A stretch of 64,000 nucleotides of DNA from contig NHNW01000014.1 in the NCBI GenBank assembly GCA_002786025.1, positions 620,001 through 684,000 of the forward strand, in the 5' to 3' direction. The notes under the pieces were generated by a model. That model saw nothing but the letters and a program-made list of their open reading frames with translations, made no database searches and was not told where the DNA came from. Positions 55,036-64,000 of the stretch are shown here, in pieces (position 1 is the stretch's first letter; every line of letters begins with the position of its first letter). The position numbers and the translations under genes were made by a program. This stretch comes from Zasmidium citrigriseum. Taxonomy: Eukaryota > Ascomycota > Dothideomycetes > Mycosphaerellales > Mycosphaerellaceae.

Positions 55036-58000
55036 CTAGTCCGACTTGACGGTTGCTGCAGATGCGGCATTGGAAGTGTGACGGCCGCCACGAATCGATT
55101 TGCCCCAAGTAGACTTTCGACGCTCGTTGTTGCCGGACTGGCCATCCTTCGCTTCAGTGAGCGCACCGTTGTTCGAATGCTGGCGATTGGGCTTCTGGTA
55201 ATTGCCCTTCTTCGTGTTCTGGCCTGCTGGCGATTCCTTCATGGACTGATCGGCCGACTCCTTCGTAGCTTTGTCCTTGTTGTTCCACTTTCCAGAGCTC
55301 TTCCTGTCTTGATACGGCTTTCTCTCGGGTGCGCCTGGGATCTTGAATAGCTTGTTGTTCAAGTACGTACCAGGAATTTTCACGAAGTAGCCCTCGGGAT
55401 GCTTCCAGAAATATGGCTCGTGGTGTGGCGTCTGCGCATCCACTGACTTCTGGAATTGCGAATTCGTATGCATTTGGAGCATGTTCTTCGCATGCATTGG
55501 GTAAGGCGTGGTGTCGTAGGATGTCGTGCGCGGAACATGGACCTTCGGCATGGACCCGAAACTCAGCTCCTCATTGAACATCTGCTCAATGGCAGGCTTC
55601 GAAATTACAGAGCTGCTGTTGTCGATCAAGGTTCTCCTGGATTGCGGCAGTGACACAGTGGCTCCACTGGCTTGCTCATCCATCTGCGCTCTGCTAGAAG
55701 ACGCAACTGCTAGAGCAGGGCCCTGCACCTTTGGTGGAGTCCGCGGAGGTGATGGTGGCGTCTCTGTCTGAACTGCCGTGCGATTGAACAAGCCGTTGAA
55801 TCGCGCTTGCCAAGCCTCGTTCATCACGATCGGTCGGGCAGCACCTGGTGGGCCGTAGTTCGAGTAAGGGCGCTGTGGCATCAGAACGGAGCTGTTCTGC
55901 TGCAGAGGCGCAGCCTGAGAAGATGGAGACATTGGCGGGAGCTTGACCTTGGCCTGAGGGCGAGGTAGCTTGACGTGAGGGTGCGCAAAGTCTGCGCCTT
56001 GGTTGACAGGATGACTCTCTGTCTCTGGCGGTGGGGGTGACTGGTCCTTCGACTCTGCCGCAGGTGGAAGTGGAGCCGCAGGGAAGTTCACGTTGCCCTG
56101 GAATGCAGTCGATGGAGCTTGCACACTGCGAGTGCCGATAGGGGGCTGCTGTGCATGCGCACCACCATGCGCTGGGTTTTGTGAACCATCCGGAATTCGA
56201 ACGGCGCTCTCGTTGGATGGTCGCCACTGCATAGGAGAGCTGGTTGGGAAGGGTGCGGATGGTTGAGTCTGAGTTGACGGTGGTGCCGGGCTATGCGAGG
56301 CAACAGAACGAGAACCTTGCTTGTCGTGCACCGTGTACTCAGTGGCATCGTAGCGACGTGGGCCACCAAGTTTGCCTTGATCGGCTGAGGTCTTCTTGAA
56401 TGTCTCCTTGAACTGAGCCTGAGAAGCCTGCGCCTGGGGCAATGGCCCGGCTAATTCCTTACTTCTCCGTTCTTGCGCAGCCGCTTGATTCGAGGCAAAC
56501 TGAGCAGGCAGTGTCTGCGTTGCTGAGTTCCATGCCGAGATGGGGTCTGGACGCTGCACAGGCTGCTGTGGTTGCGGTGCCTGTGCTTGAGTCCGTGAAG
56601 GTGGACCAATTGGACCTGGAGGATGGGGGACTTGGCGACCAATTCCAGGTGCGGGCGATACGCCGTTGAGACGTCCTTGACTGCCAAATGGATCTGGACG
56701 AGACTCCATGCCCGGTGGTGGGAATGCTCGCTGCTGCTCGGCCACTTGCTGCGGTTGCAAGCTTGGCGACCTCGACTCTTGGTTGAAGCCCTGCGGAGAA
56801 ATCCTCGTTGTGCCCGCTGGGCGAGGCATGCCTGGAGGTGGCAGCAGTGATGATGCTTGCTGAGACATGGGTAGTGGCGCAAACGCGCTGCTGCTGTCGA
56901 AGGTTCCGTTTCCTATACCAGATGTACCCCATACGCTATTGCTGGGTCCAGTCACGGGCCACGGCGAGAAGGTGTCGGTAGCCAGGTTTGGTGAGCGACC
57001 GAATGCCGGCTGTGGCTTGCGATCTCCCGGTGATGAGTATGACGATGCCGGCGCCTTGTATTGAGCCGATGGCTGCTGATAAGGAGCGCGACCGCTCGCT
57101 CGTGGGGATGCGTGTGTTCGCGACGTCTGTCTCGGTTGCTCGTTTGACGTAGGGCGCTCTGGCAGTCCCGCCGGCTGCGGCTTTGGAGGGAATGGCGATG
57201 GCAACTTGTCTTCGAATGGAGCGGGCTTCTGCTGTGCTTGATCGGGTGCAGGAGGAAGCGATTGCGCTTCTAGCGATGGCGCGGTTGTTGCCGACGCCTC
57301 TGCAGGCTTCGCAGGTTCAGGTTGAGGTGCAACGGACGCCGCGTTTGTATCCTTGGCGGCTGCTGCCGCAGCGGCGGCTTCGGCCTCCCGCTCCTTCTTC
57401 GATTTACCTGCGCCTTCCAAAGCAGCGAGTTTGGCCTTGAGGCGCTGTTGCTTCTCTGCCTCTGCTTTCTCTTCTTCCTCCTTGCGTCGCTTGATTGCCA
57501 GCTCCCGCTTCTCACGCATGACTCGCTCCTGAACTTTGAGAGCGTCCTCCATGGGGGCAGCTGGCTCGGCCGTCTCCGTTTGAGCAGCAGTGGCTTCGGC
57601 GCCATCTTCTGGTCGGGGTGGCATCTGCTGATCCCAAACTGACTGCTGCGCGAACGCCGGCTTGACAGGCTCGCCACGCGCACTACGCGGGGATCGCATG
57701 TCTTGGGGTGCTTCAGGAGTACCAGCTAGCTCAGGGCGCTGGTTCATAGACATGCGCCTACCAGGTGGCAGGCTGCCCTGACTGACACTTGAGCCGCGTC
57801 TGCGGCCCCAGCTGCCATCCATTTGGGTAGTTGTTCGTGACTGGAACGCCGCCGATGGTTCAGCTGGAGACATGGCGCTGTGTGAAGGGCGCTGAAGAAC
57901 AGCAGGCTTGCGGAATGAGGAATCGGGCTTTATGGAGCTTCGGCGGCCTTCTGGAGCTGGCTCATAGCGGCCGTTGGTGGAATTGAACAGCTCCCTCGTT

Positions 58001-59535
58001 CCACCTTCGCCTTCTCGCCAAGATCGATCGAATGTGTCTGCGGCTATCTCGCGAGCTGGCATTGGCTGAGATTGCTCGTAAGCCCGAGCGTCTTGAGGTG
58101 CCAGAGTTGGGCGCAGTGGCTGCTGTTGCTGTTGCTGAACCGGAGGGTTGATGGGTGATACTGAATCGACCTTTGGTACAGGTGCCCACGGCGACTTGGC
58201 GGGTGCAGGTGCAGGACTCTTGGCTTTCAGAGATGGCTTATCAGCGCCTGGTGTCTGAGCTGGCGATTGTTCGTTCAATCTCGCTTGGCTGGCTGCCACA
58301 CCTGGCTTTAGAATCTTCATCGCTTGCTCCGGGCGAGAACTCTTCAGTGAAAGCGTGGGCCGAACGCCTTCAGCAGGCTTCGGTGGTTGGGGAGCTGCTG
58401 GCTGCTGCTCCGTCTTTGCATCTTTAGCAGGGGCGGTGTCTTGAGGCGTGATGTTGGACTTTGTCCCGTCCATCCACACCACTGTCTCCGGCGCCCAATC
58501 GTCTTCATCATCGTCGATGTCTGCCCACTTAGGATCCTTTCCACTCTCGTCGGTCTGCAAACGTGTTGCCAAATGAATTCCGTACTGCTGCTTCAACTCC
58601 TCGTCCGTGAACTGCTTTGGAGGTGGTGGCTGTACTGGACGGTTCTTGTTCCAGACCTTGCTCGCATCTGGGCCACTCGGTCCATCTCCCGTGCGCTTGC
58701 TTTGCAAACTGGCCAACGAAGCACCGGTTTTCGCAACCAAACGGGGCTTCGATGAAGGTTGCAGAATCGCCGCCGCAACAGGACTTGGCTTCTCGCCGAC
58801 TTTGGGAGCTGTCGGAGCTGCTGGCGCAATCTTGTTCATAAAGTTCTTCGTGGCCGTAACCTTGCTGAAAGTGATAGGCTTCTTGACCGAGTTTGTGCGG
58901 TTGTGGTGGTGCCCATCCTTCTTCTCTGAAGCGTCTCCCCTGCTATTGTCTGTGTCCGAGTTGATACTAACATCCACGGACACATCTGCGTTGCTCCTGT
59001 CATCCCTCACATCTCCCTGGCTTGCATCGTCGCGAATGCTGTTTACGAAGTCTGAGTCGGCAGTTGGCTTTTCGTGCACTGGAACCTGAGCAGAACCATT
59101 TGCAGCATCACCAGCACTTGACTCTGCTGCATTCTTGGCCGCATCAGATCCGGCCAGCTCCTGCCTCACAATTGGATGGTTGTCGGTCGTGGACTCGGCG
59201 GCAGGCTTCAAGGGTTCGGGTTGCGTGGCGGTCGTTTCGGTGGCGTTGGTGGGTTGGGTGCCACTGAGGGCGGAGTTCGTGGTGGATGTGTTCGCAGCGG
59301 CGTCGACCAGCGGCGAACCGCTCGTCGACTGGGAGTTGCTTACCACATTGTGGCCACTCTGCTCTGCCATCACAGTCTGCGAGTCTGTAGGGTTGCAAGA
59401 TGACTGGTCAGAAAGAGTTGCTGCTGGTGATTGCGCATGAGAAGGAGACGACAGCGGTGGTGTCTGATGGGGGGACCCGGGCGGCATCCTTTCCGCCGCG
59501 TGCTCTCTCGATTGTCGTTGTGCGGAAAGAGTCAC
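55036..59535 (-). CDS. Very large disordered protein with conserved acidic-Trp motif (1,499 aa)
   Basis: A single minus-strand frame of 4.5 kb encodes a mostly disordered protein rich in Pro, Gln, Ser and Ala. Near residues 320-360 a conserved-looking block reads FTDEELKQQYGIHLATRLQT, then KWADIDDDEDDWAPETVVWM with DGTKS. Around residues 660-720 a charged coiled coil occurs (MREKRELAIKRRKEEEEKAE, with KKEREAEAAAAA). Near the C-terminus FGSMPKVHVPRTTSY, PHHEPYFWKHPEGYFVKIPG and YLNNKLFKIPGAPERKPYQD look structured, and a basic tail follows. The first ATG is at 59535; the one at 59370 (MAEQSGHN) is an alternative. I cannot name the family. The domain pattern of Trp/acidic blocks plus basic tail suggests an RNA- or translation-associated protein, as inference only. 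Confidence 0.85.
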   Translation of the reverse strand: MTLSAQRQSREHAAERMPPGSPHQTPPLSSPSHAQSPAATLSDQSSCNPTDSQTVMAEQSGHNVVSNSQSTSGSPLVDAAANTSTTNSALSGTQPTNATETTATQPEPLKPAAESTTDNHPIVRQELAGSDAAKNAAESSAGDAANGSAQVPVHEKPTADSDFVNSIRDDASQGDVRDDRSNADVSVDVSINSDTDNSRGDASEKKDGHHHNRTNSVKKPITFSKVTATKNFMNKIAPAAPTAPKVGEKPSPVAAAILQPSSKPRLVAKTGASLASLQSKRTGDGPSGPDASKVWNKNRPVQPPPPKQFTDEELKQQYGIHLATRLQTDESGKDPKWADIDDDEDDWAPETVVWMDGTKSNITPQDTAPAKDAKTEQQPAAPQPPKPAEGVRPTLSLKSSRPEQAMKILKPGVAASQARLNEQSPAQTPGADKPSLKAKSPAPAPAKSPWAPVPKVDSVSPINPPVQQQQQQPLRPTLAPQDARAYEQSQPMPAREIAADTFDRSWREGEGGTRELFNSTNGRYEPAPEGRRSSIKPDSSFRKPAVLQRPSHSAMSPAEPSAAFQSRTTTQMDGSWGRRRGSSVSQGSLPPGRRMSMNQRPELAGTPEAPQDMRSPRSARGEPVKPAFAQQSVWDQQMPPRPEDGAEATAAQTETAEPAAPMEDALKVQERVMREKRELAIKRRKEEEEKAEAEKQQRLKAKLAALEGAGKSKKEREAEAAAAAAAAKDTNAASVAPQPEPAKPAEASATTAPSLEAQSLPPAPDQAQQKPAPFEDKLPSPFPPKPQPAGLPERPTSNEQPRQTSRTHASPRASGRAPYQQPSAQYKAPASSYSSPGDRKPQPAFGRSPNLATDTFSPWPVTGPSNSVWGTSGIGNGTFDSSSAFAPLPMSQQASSLLPPPGMPRPAGTTRISPQGFNQESRSPSLQPQQVAEQQRAFPPPGMESRPDPFGSQGRLNGVSPAPGIGRQVPHPPGPIGPPSRTQAQAPQPQQPVQRPDPISAWNSATQTLPAQFASNQAAAQERRSKELAGPLPQAQASQAQFKETFKKTSADQGKLGGPRRYDATEYTVHDKQGSRSVASHSPAPPSTQTQPSAPFPTSSPMQWRPSNESAVRIPDGSQNPAHGGAHAQQPPIGTRSVQAPSTAFQGNVNFPAAPLPPAAESKDQSPPPPETESHPVNQGADFAHPHVKLPRPQAKVKLPPMSPSSQAAPLQQNSSVLMPQRPYSNYGPPGAARPIVMNEAWQARFNGLFNRTAVQTETPPSPPRTPPKVQGPALAVASSSRAQMDEQASGATVSLPQSRRTLIDNSSSVISKPAIEQMFNEELSFGSMPKVHVPRTTSYDTTPYPMHAKNMLQMHTNSQFQKSVDAQTPHHEPYFWKHPEGYFVKIPGTYLNNKLFKIPGAPERKPYQDRKSSGKWNNKDKATKESADQSMKESPAGQNTKKGNYQKPNRQHSNNGALTEAKDGQSGNNERRKSTWGKSIRGGRHTSNAASAATVKSD

Positions 59536-60356
59536 GCGACGGTCTCCAGATGCTCTTGCCGAGAATGAAAGAGGCTGAAACTGAGAGAGGGGTCAGTACC
59601 TAATGTCAGAAGGAGCCTGGAGCCGCCACGGCGAGTGCGATACGGCCTCGGAGGACAGGCTGGCTGTTGCGCCTGCGCTGGGGAGTGATGCGGTCGCGGG
59701 AGTCGGATTCGTCAGATGCGCTCGGCGGAGTTGAGGCGGAGCGGAAGCCCGGCTGGTGTCAGCGCGGAGCAGGAGGGTAGGGTGTGCGCGGTGTGGCGGA
59801 GGGTGGTATGTGTCTTTCAAAGAGGTGATGTTGTTCCGTCCTCAAAGCAGGAGCTGAGACGGGACGGCTACTCCCGCGTCCGAGACGAGACAGTCACGAG
59901 GTCGGGATTGTCACTGGCGCCGAGGCTGGAGGTGAATGGCAACAAATTTCGTTTTGCAGCTCGAGAAGCTGGAGCACTCTAAGTGAGGCGAGCGAAAGTC
60001 ATCGAGTGCTCAAAGTGATGACTGCAGTCATAGTGCCAGCGAATGATTGACTGACCAGGGTCACGTGACAGTTCCCTCCAATCCTTGACATTGCATGGCC
60101 TCTGCCCCTTGGTTGCTTTCAAGTGACCGAAGGAAGAGCTTTCTTCGAATTGCTCGCACTGCGCCTCTCACTGAGGGCAATAGGACTTGCACGCGCATAG
60201 AGAATATCCGAGAATTATGAAAAGGCAGCCCGGCTAAGTTGACAAAGGAGACTCTGCAGCCTCGAAGCACTTCGGATTGTCTTATATATACACGTGGTCT
60301 GGCCTCTGGTACTTCGCCGCTCTCATCTATCGCTCATCGATCTCGTCTCGGGTCCT
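59536..60356 (-). other. Intergenic region upstream of the disordered-protein gene
   Basis: About 820 bases with the promoter and leader of the 1,499-codon gene and the atp17 3' flank. A self-complementary ttatatata stretch lies near 60282-60290, next to a cacgtg E-box palindrome at 60291-60296. The link of either to a gene is not clear because of distance. Confidence 0.4.
60291..60296. promoter_or_regulatory. CACGTG palindrome beside a TATATA stretch
   Basis: A cacgtg E-box, the core site of bHLH factors such as Cbf1/Pho4 types, follows tatata directly. It lies between atp17's stop codon and the large disordered gene, about 750 bases from the latter's start, so it may be its distal element or chance. 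Confidence 0.3.
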
Positions 60357-60968
60357 TTAGTGGGCGTTGTTCTTGTGGTGACCTGTATCCGTATTAGTTC
60401 ACATTCCTGGCCATATCTCTAACAAAACTCACGGAGATGGAAGTAGTAGTTCTGTGCGTATCCAAGGAAGATCAGAGCGCCGACCATGTGGACAATCGCT
60501 GGTGTATCCGTTAGTTTCCCATGTTCCATGCCTCTCTCAAGATATCGGGCTTTGCAGTCCTGGGATCACGCACGCATTGGAGACGCCTTCTGGCCCATGT
60601 ACCTGTACTGGTACCACTGGATAAGGCCTCTTGGCTTGGGCTCTGGGGCAGCACCGCGTGGGAGCTTCTCGTAGAATCCGACGACATTCTGCATGCGCGC
60701 CGCATCGGCAGCGCCGCCGATGGCCTGTATACCATCTGATTAGCTTCCCATATCTTTTCAAATGTCAAGAATGTATGTTCGAATAGGTTTCGGGGGTATC
60801 GAGGGCATTCCGCAGTCGTAGGAGATCGTGAAATGGAGGCCGGAGGAGATGAGGTCAGGGAGGGACGTACGTTAGGCGAGGCGACCTACGCATGTCAAAT
60901 CAGTAAATCACCACCATCATTGCATTTGAGACTCTTCGCACCTTTGGAGGGATGAGTGAGGACACCAT
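60357..60968 (-). CDS. atp17: Mitochondrial ATP synthase subunit f (Atp17), 94 aa
   Basis: Subunit f is a small inner-membrane component of the Fo sector. None of the long ORFs here is the gene; it emerges only after splicing. Minus-strand exons are 60942-60968, 60871-60885 (15 nt), 60574-60724, 60433-60498 and 60357-60382, all in phase. The product reads MVSSLIPPKVASPNAIGGAA, then NVVGFYEKLPRGAAPEPKPR, then VHMVGALIFLGYAQNYYFHL and RHHKNNAH. LIPPKV near the start, FYxxLPxGxAPxxK and the C-terminal YYFHLRHHK are the family's hallmarks. Yeast Atp17 has a few more residues before the LIPPKV block, so an extra 5' exon with a presequence cannot be excluded. It is head-to-head with the complex I gene. 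Confidence 0.92.
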
Positions 60969-61120
60969 GGCTGCTGTGTTCGAGTCGTGATGTTGGCGGA
61001 GAAGAGTCGTCGGCCAATGCTGGATGTGAGGTCGAGAGGCGCTACGGGAACAGCCGCAGCTCCCCAATGCTGCTGACCACACATTGAAGCCGGCACCAGG
61101 ACACTCGACCATACCACACC
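60969..61120. promoter_or_regulatory. Compact bidirectional promoter of two respiratory genes
   Basis: Only 152 bases separate the start codons of atp17 (minus) and the NDUFS4 gene (plus), so the two must share a promoter or have overlapping 5' regions. No TATA box is seen. If atp17 has an additional upstream exon the two transcripts would overlap. Confidence 0.6.
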
Positions 61121-61852
61121 ATGGCGTCTCTACGAACGGCAGCAGCTTTGCGCGCTGCATCTATCCGACCGAGCGTATCTCGACATGTCCCGACACTCGC
61201 ACGATTCCAATCGCAAGCCCCCGAGGGCAAGCACCAACTGAGCGCAGTGGAGCGATCACCGTCCCAAGAGCAACCTTCACACAACCCCGACTGGAATGTC
61301 GCCACAGACTACAGAACATCGTAAGAAAGAGCCTGATCAGATGGTAGGAAAGTTGGTGGCTGATTGGGCGACTACAGCAACTTCTCCCCTGTCCCAATCC
61401 GCGTCATGGACGGCAGCGAGCCTGGTCTCGATACTCCTGCCGCAGTCCTCTCAGGTGCTCCCGTAGAGCTGCAGGCACGCACAGTTCGGTATGTGTGATC
61501 AGTCCTCTGCTGCAAATCCATGACTGAACTTTCCCCTCCCAGCATCTACAAGCCCACCAAACCCGCCACACAGTCCGGCGACTGGCACGGCCACCACTGG
61601 CGAATGGACTGGGACCCGCTATCCAAAGGCCACCGCTGGGAGAACCCCCTCATGGGCTGGCAATCCTCCGCCGATTTCATGCAAGGCACCCACCTGAACT
61701 TCGAGAGCAAGGAAGACGCGATTCGCTTCGCCAACAAGCAGGGTTATGAATTCTTCGTGCAAGAGCCGAATGAGAGGAAGATTGTACCGAAAGCATACGC
61801 CGACCAGTTTGTGCACAGCGCGAAGAAGTTGAAGCAGGTCAGGACGAAGTAG
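61121..61852 (+). CDS. Mitochondrial complex I subunit NDUFS4 homologue (21-kDa type, 206 aa)
   Basis: NDUFS4 is an accessory subunit of the peripheral arm of NADH:ubiquinone oxidoreductase that supports assembly of the N-module. Exons 61121-61320, 61378-61488 and 61543-61852 keep phase. A mitochondrial presequence is visible (MASLRTAAALRAASIRPSVS, Arg/Ala/Ser-rich, then RHVPTLARFQ). The conserved region contains TVRIYKPTKPATQSGDWHGH, WRMDWDPLSKGHRWENPLMG and WQSSADFMQGTHLNFESKED, followed by AIRFANKQGYEFFVQEPNER, exactly the family's block order. The C-terminus ends KLKQVRTK. Length fits fungal orthologues. The neighbour atp17 also encodes an oxidative phosphorylation subunit. Confidence 0.95.
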
Positions 61853-62637
61853 AGGATACAAGCGCGTGGTGCTGCGGTTTTGTATATATGTCATGGTATG
61901 GGACTTTTCAAGCTGAAGAGCACAGCAGGCGACTCTACGAAAGCGAGTCTGTGATTGTGCATTTCAACGTCCCACTCAGTACATCACATGCCTGTATCTG
62001 TGGTCAAGTCTCGAAGGGCGTTCGACGAAAGGCTCCAGTCTTGGCCGCAAGCCGCAAGCATATGAATCCTAACAATGTATTCAGCACTAACCAGCTCTCT
62101 GTTGCCTATGCAGCGCATCGTAATTGACCCGACGTTGTTCGGTGCATGTTCTCCAGCATAGGAACGCTTTGGTGGTTCCCGTGAAGGGGGTAATCTTTCG
62201 ACTTGAACTGGTGCAAGCTAGTCACAAGTGGTATTCCTGCTAGGCGATAGGCGGATGGGTAATTGCAGAATTAGAAGCTTGGTACGTGAAGCCTCTTTCT
62301 CCTTTTGAGCGCGCTGACATCGATCAACAGACCGCGAAAAGTTGGTACTCGCACCGCCCTGTGGATTCTGCCGCCTTGTGAAGCAATTGTTCGAAAAGCC
62401 TATCCCCGTCCCCACGATACACATCGATCCGAATTATCCAACAAGCTCCACAACAGCATAGACGATCACTGGATCGGTGGGGATAGAGTCATGCCTTGTG
62501 ATCTTTCGCTAAAATCAAATAATTAATTGTGGTAGGTGAGAATCTCCTTATATGCTACGCGCCCTCCCTCTCCCCAGTCCTCACATTCAACTTTACCGCA
62601 GTACAAGCCTTCCTCGCATCAAGCCAAAAAAGCAATC
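61853..62637 (+). other. Intergenic region before the secreted-protein gene
   Basis: About 785 bases with the 3' flank of the complex I gene and the promoter of the next gene. A TATA-like element near 62548 is the only site supported. No ORF or RNA gene of note. Confidence 0.45.
62548..62555 (+). promoter_or_regulatory. TATA-like element before the secreted-protein gene
   Basis: The sequence ttatatgc lies about 90 bases before the ATG at 62638, a usual distance for a short fungal leader. The following leader is CT-rich. Confidence 0.4.
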
Positions 62638-63657
62638 ATGTCTCTCACCAAGATCGCTATCTCCGCCCTCGTCGCCACCGGCTCTGCCATGGCGACCTCA
62701 GCCAGCACCACAGCCGCTCCCTCTTTCTCGGGGATCTCGTCGACCAAGAACGTCGAGATCTTCACGGAGCACGGTGAGATGATGCCTCACCACACCTACA
62801 CCATGACCCATGGAGAGCGCGACGTTGCGGGCATCCCTCTGCGCATCGAGGACAACTCGCACATGACCATCTCCCATGGCAAGCCCGTGGTGACCTCGAC
62901 TGCCTCCCTCGCCGAGTGTGGAGGTGATGAACAATGTGAGGGCGCCCTCAAGAGGCGTACCTCACACGCTCACACTCGCCCGACGACCACCGTCGCGAAC
63001 GAGCAGCGCGAGCAGCGCTACACCCGCACCCGCTCGCGCAAGCACCGCACTACGATCCACGCCACCAAGGGCCTTCACTGGAGCGATGTGAACCCCGATT
63101 TGATCTTCACCACGGGACGTCCTTACACGCCCTCGCCTCGTGATGTGCCTACCGCCCCGGCCAGCGCGGACGTCGTGACCAGAACCGACTGGTCCTTCAA
63201 GACCGTCATCGTCTCCGCTGCCTCTCCCACCGCCACCATCACCGAGCTCGTGCAAGGCGAGGCTACCGTTACCGGCTTTGTTCAAACCTCCGCTAGGCCA
63301 ATCACCACCTCATCTGTCGAAGACTTGAACCCATGGTGGGACGGCATCAACCCCTTCAAGTCCTCCGCCAACCCCTCCCTCTTCCCCCGCGAAGACGAAC
63401 CCGAGCGCTGCTCCCACGAGTGGAAGGAGAACTGGAAGAAGAATTTCACGGGCGCTGGTGGCTGGTTTGAGGCCAACTATCAAGTGGAGAGGATGTGTGA
63501 TGCTGAGGAGTACCAGTGGCGCATGGATGAGATGTGCCCTGATCACCGCCATGACCGTCTCGGTGATTTTGGCTGTCCGATGAATCCTGGTGATGGCCCT
63601 GACTGGCTGGGAACACACATTTGGGGACCGAAGGAGGATAAGGATGGCGATGAGTAG
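62638..63657 (+). CDS. Secreted protein of unknown function with dibasic site (339 aa)
   Basis: The ATG at 62638 gives a signal peptide (MSLTKIAISALVATGSAMAT) with an AxA-like cleavage zone; the open frame extends 34 codons upstream, but that would bury the signal. The mature part begins Ser/Thr-rich. It then has AECGGDEQCEGALKRRTSHA, where LKRR could be cut by a Kex2-type protease, and a basic stretch (RYTRTRSRKHRTTIHATKG). The last third is Trp- and Cys-containing: CSHEWKENWKKNFTGAGGWF, VERMCDAEEYQW, MDEMCPDHRHDRLGDFGCPM and PDWLGTHIWGPKED. There are six Cys in all. I know no family. Secretion is well supported, while a role in host contact or cell wall is speculation. Confidence 0.82.
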   Translation: MSLTKIAISALVATGSAMATSASTTAAPSFSGISSTKNVEIFTEHGEMMPHHTYTMTHGERDVAGIPLRIEDNSHMTISHGKPVVTSTASLAECGGDEQCEGALKRRTSHAHTRPTTTVANEQREQRYTRTRSRKHRTTIHATKGLHWSDVNPDLIFTTGRPYTPSPRDVPTAPASADVVTRTDWSFKTVIVSAASPTATITELVQGEATVTGFVQTSARPITTSSVEDLNPWWDGINPFKSSANPSLFPREDEPERCSHEWKENWKKNFTGAGGWFEANYQVERMCDAEEYQWRMDEMCPDHRHDRLGDFGCPMNPGDGPDWLGTHIWGPKEDKDGDE

Positions 63658-64000
63658 ATTGGGGTTTCACGATATGAGGGAGCTTTCTTTGGGTTGGGGG
63701 AGTTGATTCGGCGTGGCGAAGGTGTGCGGGATGCCTGAATAGGCCATTTTGTGAAGAGTAACTCTTGGGATTTGCTGATTAGCTATGTATTGCGACGATT
63801 CTGGTGGATCGAGTCGCGAGATGGTACTGCTTTGTATAGGATCGGATATGGAGTTCTGCGAATGATTGCTTGAGTCATGAAAATGAAGCGGCTTGCGTTG
63901 AACTCTCCATTCCACTTCTTCTCTCTAACTCGATCTGTCACGTCGATGCTCTGGTCATCGCAGCATAGAATGTCTCAGGTCTGTTCAGAAAGTATGCTAC
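63658..64000. other. 3' flank to window end
   Basis: About 340 bases after the secreted-protein stop. The minus-strand ORF 63667-63915 has no supporting feature. Nothing else is seen. Confidence 0.4.

Overview
This is a nuclear chromosome segment from a filamentous ascomycete, most likely a Dothideomycete of the Mycosphaerellales/Capnodiales type. The genes are compact and have short GT-AG introns, mostly 45-75 nt, with CTAAC/CTGAC-like branch points. Intergenic DNA is GC-balanced. The gene set includes Git3/Gpr1-type receptor, HET-domain, GH92, DUF3112 and Yvc1-type TRP channel genes, a combination typical of Pezizomycotina. I inferred about 25 protein-coding genes and rebuilt introns by hand, checking reading phase across each junction. 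I see no tRNA, rRNA, transposon or CRISPR array, and no sign of repeat-induced point mutation.

Layout. 0-3 kb: 5' part of a CSC1/RSN1-like (DUF221) channel gene on the minus strand, cut by the window edge, then a gap. 3.3-6.3 kb: a large secreted protein of unknown function. 6.8-14.3 kb: tRNA-splicing endonuclease subunit Sen34, a secreted lactonase-like beta-propeller, a small F-box-like ORF, a DUF3112 membrane protein and an F-box/zinc protein. 15.7-24 kb: secreted GH92 alpha-mannosidase, Yvc1-like vacuolar TRP channel and a C2H2 transcription factor. 24-28.9 kb: a 4.9-kb gene-poor interval. 28.9-33.4 kb: Gpr1/Git3-type receptor and a HET-domain protein.

33.6-40 kb is a housekeeping block. 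It holds the proteasome regulator PI31 and the 26S base subunit Rpn1 in tandem on the minus strand, with Rpn1 divergent from the 40S-maturation kinase Rio2. 40-49 kb: a SET-domain protein with PAM2-like motifs, a PNPOx-like FMN protein, and two disordered or coiled-coil nuclear-type proteins. 50.7-53.6 kb: a GNAT acetyltransferase converging on a Dal5-type MFS transporter. 55-59.5 kb: a 1,499-codon disordered protein. 60.4-61.9 kb: a head-to-head pair of mitochondrial genes, ATP synthase subunit f (Atp17) and complex I NDUFS4. 62.6-63.7 kb: a secreted cysteine-containing protein.

No biosynthetic or defence cluster is evident. The functional groupings I can support are the proteasome/ribosome block and the respiratory gene pair. 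The most interesting signals are the PAM2-like motifs on the SET protein, three in-frame micro-exons (18, 15 and 15 nt) including one in the predicted pore region of Yvc1, and an in-frame 12-bp repeat that may give the PNPOx-like protein an alternative N-terminus. Exon coordinates come from manual splice-site reading and can be off by a base or more where noted.
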